From positions 1-23,690 of the forward strand of contig JAGIAU010000007.1 of the NCBI GenBank assembly GCA_017744755.1: DNA of 23,690 nt. Reading direction: 5' to 3'. The translations under genes were made by a program, and so were the position numbers. Under the pieces are notes generated by a model. That model made no database searches, had not been told where the DNA came from, and saw only the letters and a program-made list of their open reading frames with translations. Position 1 is the stretch's first letter. Every line of letters begins with the position of its first letter. The DNA is from Microbacteriaceae bacterium. Lineage in GTDB: Bacteria; Actinomycetota; Actinomycetes; Actinomycetales; Microbacteriaceae. Positions 22,364-23,690 of the stretch are shown piece after piece.

Positions 22364-23212
22364 ATGATCGAGACGAACGACCCAGGACGCACCCGGCTCG
22401 CCGTCCTCGGCAGCCCGATCGCGCACTCGCGCTCGCCGCTGCTCCACCGCGCCGCCTACGCGGCGCTCGGCCTGCCGTGGACGTACGAGCGGCACGAGAT
22501 CGGCGAGGGCGGGCTGGAGGCGTTCCTGCTCGGCCTCGACCGCTCGTGGCGCGGTTGCTCGCTGACCATGCCGCTCAAGCGCGAGGCGCTCGACCTCGTG
22601 CAGGAGGCGTCCCCGGTCGCGATGCTGACGAAGGCGGTGAACACGCTCTCCTTCGTCGACGGCGTGGTCCGCGGGCACAACACGGACGTCCGGGGCGTCG
22701 TCACGGCACTGCGCACGAACGGCGTCGCGTCGCCGCGCGACCCGTGGATCCTCGGCGCCGGCGCGACGGCCGGCTCCGTCATCGCGGCGCTCGGCCGGAT
22801 GGGCGCGCCGAAGGTGCGGGTCACGGCCCGCCGCCCGGCGCAGGCCGCCGCCCTGACGGGCCTCGCGAACAAGTTCAACGTCGACCTCCAGGTCGTGCCG
22901 TGGGACCGCAACACGAAGGTCGACCACGCGGACCTCGTCGTCAACACGATCCCGCAGTGGTCGCCCGAGGCGGGGCTCGCGTTCCCGGAGGACGTGCGCC
23001 GGCACGTGCCCCTCTTCGAAGTCGTCTACGACCCGTGGCCGAGCCCGCTCGCCGACGGGTGGTTCGAGGCGGACGGCAAGGTGATCTCCGGTCTCGAGAT
23101 GCTGCTGCACCAGGCGGTCGCGCAGGTCCGCATCTTCGCGACGGGCGATGAGAACGCGCCCCTGCCCGACGAGCAGGCCGTCCTCGCGGCGATGCGCCAG
23201 TCCATCGCGTGA
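22364..23212 (+). CDS. aroE: Shikimate dehydrogenase
   Basis: The 282-residue NADP-dependent enzyme reduces 3-dehydroshikimate to shikimate in aromatic amino acid synthesis. The substrate-binding domain has SRSP (22-25), LTMPLK with catalytic K72, N93 in AVNTL, and HNTD with D108. The nucleotide-binding loop is GAGATA (131-136). ISGLEMLLHQA near the C-terminus is the family motif that closes the shikimate site. The NADP-specific NRT motif is replaced by TARRP, so cofactor preference could differ. The start lies 13 nt after mltG with only a weak GGAT upstream; aroC follows after 13 bp. Confidence 0.94.
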   Translation: MIETNDPGRTRLAVLGSPIAHSRSPLLHRAAYAALGLPWTYERHEIGEGGLEAFLLGLDRSWRGCSLTMPLKREALDLVQEASPVAMLTKAVNTLSFVDGVVRGHNTDVRGVVTALRTNGVASPRDPWILGAGATAGSVIAALGRMGAPKVRVTARRPAQAAALTGLANKFNVDLQVVPWDRNTKVDHADLVVNTIPQWSPEAGLAFPEDVRRHVPLFEVVYDPWPSPLADGWFEADGKVISGLEMLLHQAVAQVRIFATGDENAPLPDEQAVLAAMRQSIA

Positions 23213-23218
23213 AAGACT
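23213..23218 (+). promoter_or_regulatory. -10-like AAGACT before aroC
   Basis: AAGACT starts directly after the aroE stop and ends 7 nt before the aroC ATG; no Shine-Dalgarno is seen. It repeats the geometry of the ruvC, ruvA and ABC elements. Transcription from upstream is equally likely. Confidence 0.25.
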
Positions 23219-23225
23219 GTTCCCC

Positions 23226-23690
23226 ATGCTGCGCTGGTTGACGGCAGGGGAGTCGCACGGCCCCGAGCTCATCGCGATCCTCGAGGGCCTCCCCGCGGGC
23301 GTCCCGGTCCTGCCGGAGGACATCCAGGCGGACATGCAGCGGCGCAAGCTCGGCTACGGCCGCGGCGCGCGCCAGGCCTTCGAGCAGGACGAGCTGTCGA
23401 TCTCGGGCGGCATCCGCTTCGGCGCGACGACCGGCGCGCCCGTCGCGCTGCGCATCGGGAACACCGAGTGGCCCCGCTGGGTCGACGTCATGAGCGCGAC
23501 CCCTGTCGACCTGGAGACCCTGCCGAAGGGCCGCGGCGCCGCCCTGACGCGCCCGCGTCCCGGCCACGCGGACCTCGTCGGCATGCAGAAGTACGACTTC
23601 CCGGAGGCGCGGAACGTCCTCGAGCGCGCCTCGGCCCGCGAGACCGCTGCGCGCGTCGCCCTCGGGGCCGTCGCGAGGGCGTTCCTCGGG
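23226..23690 (+). CDS. aroC: Chorismate synthase, N-terminal part (cut by window end)
   Basis: 155 codons are present, running in frame to the last base. The enzyme converts EPSP to chorismate with reduced FMN. LTAGESHGPEL at the N-terminus (residues 5-15, with the GESHG signature), RRKLGYGRGARQ, and RPGHADLVGMQKYDFPEARNVLERASARETAARVALGAVA (from about 116) are diagnostic. The remaining ~240 residues lie to the right. Shikimate kinase and dehydroquinate synthase genes usually follow in actinobacteria but cannot be seen here. Confidence 0.97.
   Translation, partial: MLRWLTAGESHGPELIAILEGLPAGVPVLPEDIQADMQRRKLGYGRGARQAFEQDELSISGGIRFGATTGAPVALRIGNTEWPRWVDVMSATPVDLETLPKGRGAALTRPRPGHADLVGMQKYDFPEARNVLERASARETAARVALGAVARAFLG

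Noticed and set aside
19186..22392. Reverse-strand open frame covering mltG
   Set aside because: Antisense artefact; the product is Arg/Gly-rich with no motif, while mltG on the forward strand has clear domains.
1..23690. Defence system, prophage, insertion sequence or CRISPR array
   Set aside because: No transposase, integrase, regular spaced repeats or compositional break found; apart from the AbiEi-like protein every gene is a core or ordinary membrane gene.

Overview
The window is a densely coded, very GC-rich (roughly 70%) chromosomal segment of an actinobacterium. Gene order, the NatA/NatB-like proteins, the S4 sequence type and the small protein before alaS all suggest the family Microbacteriaceae; the genus cannot be read from the sequence. 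I see no insertion sequence, phage gene, CRISPR array, tRNA, rRNA or compositional island.

Left block (1-8815): the tail of a probable yebC, then ruvC, ruvA and ruvB (Holliday-junction processing), interrupted by a reverse-strand membrane protein of Pr6Pr type. Next come yajC-secD-secF (Sec translocon accessory complex), joined by overlapping stop and start codons, and a bifunctional RelA/SpoT-type (p)ppGpp synthetase/hydrolase. Middle block (8812-11702, reverse strand): a cyclophilin-type membrane-anchored PPIase, a three-repeat DUF349 protein, and an AbiEi-antitoxin-like protein that converges on relA. From 11803 rightwards: rarA with a coupled small membrane protein; rpsD with a long structured leader and a strong terminator; a two-gene NatA/NatB-like ABC exporter; a small YtxH-like protein; alaS; ruvX; mltG with a very long disordered N-terminus; aroE; and the first 155 codons of aroC.

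The genes serve recombination and fork repair (ruvABC, rarA, ruvX), protein export (yajC-secDF), stringent response (relA), translation (rpsD, alaS), peptidoglycan synthesis (mltG) and the shikimate pathway (aroE, aroC). This is mostly a core neighbourhood, and I find no convincing new multi-gene system. The points most worth a second look are: a recurrent -10-like NAG[A/G/T]CT motif 6-8 nt before seven start codons (a leaderless-transcript layout); a YajC carrying a lipoprotein signal; a ~200-nt rpsD leader with alternative hairpins; and the ~420-residue cytoplasmic extension of MltG.
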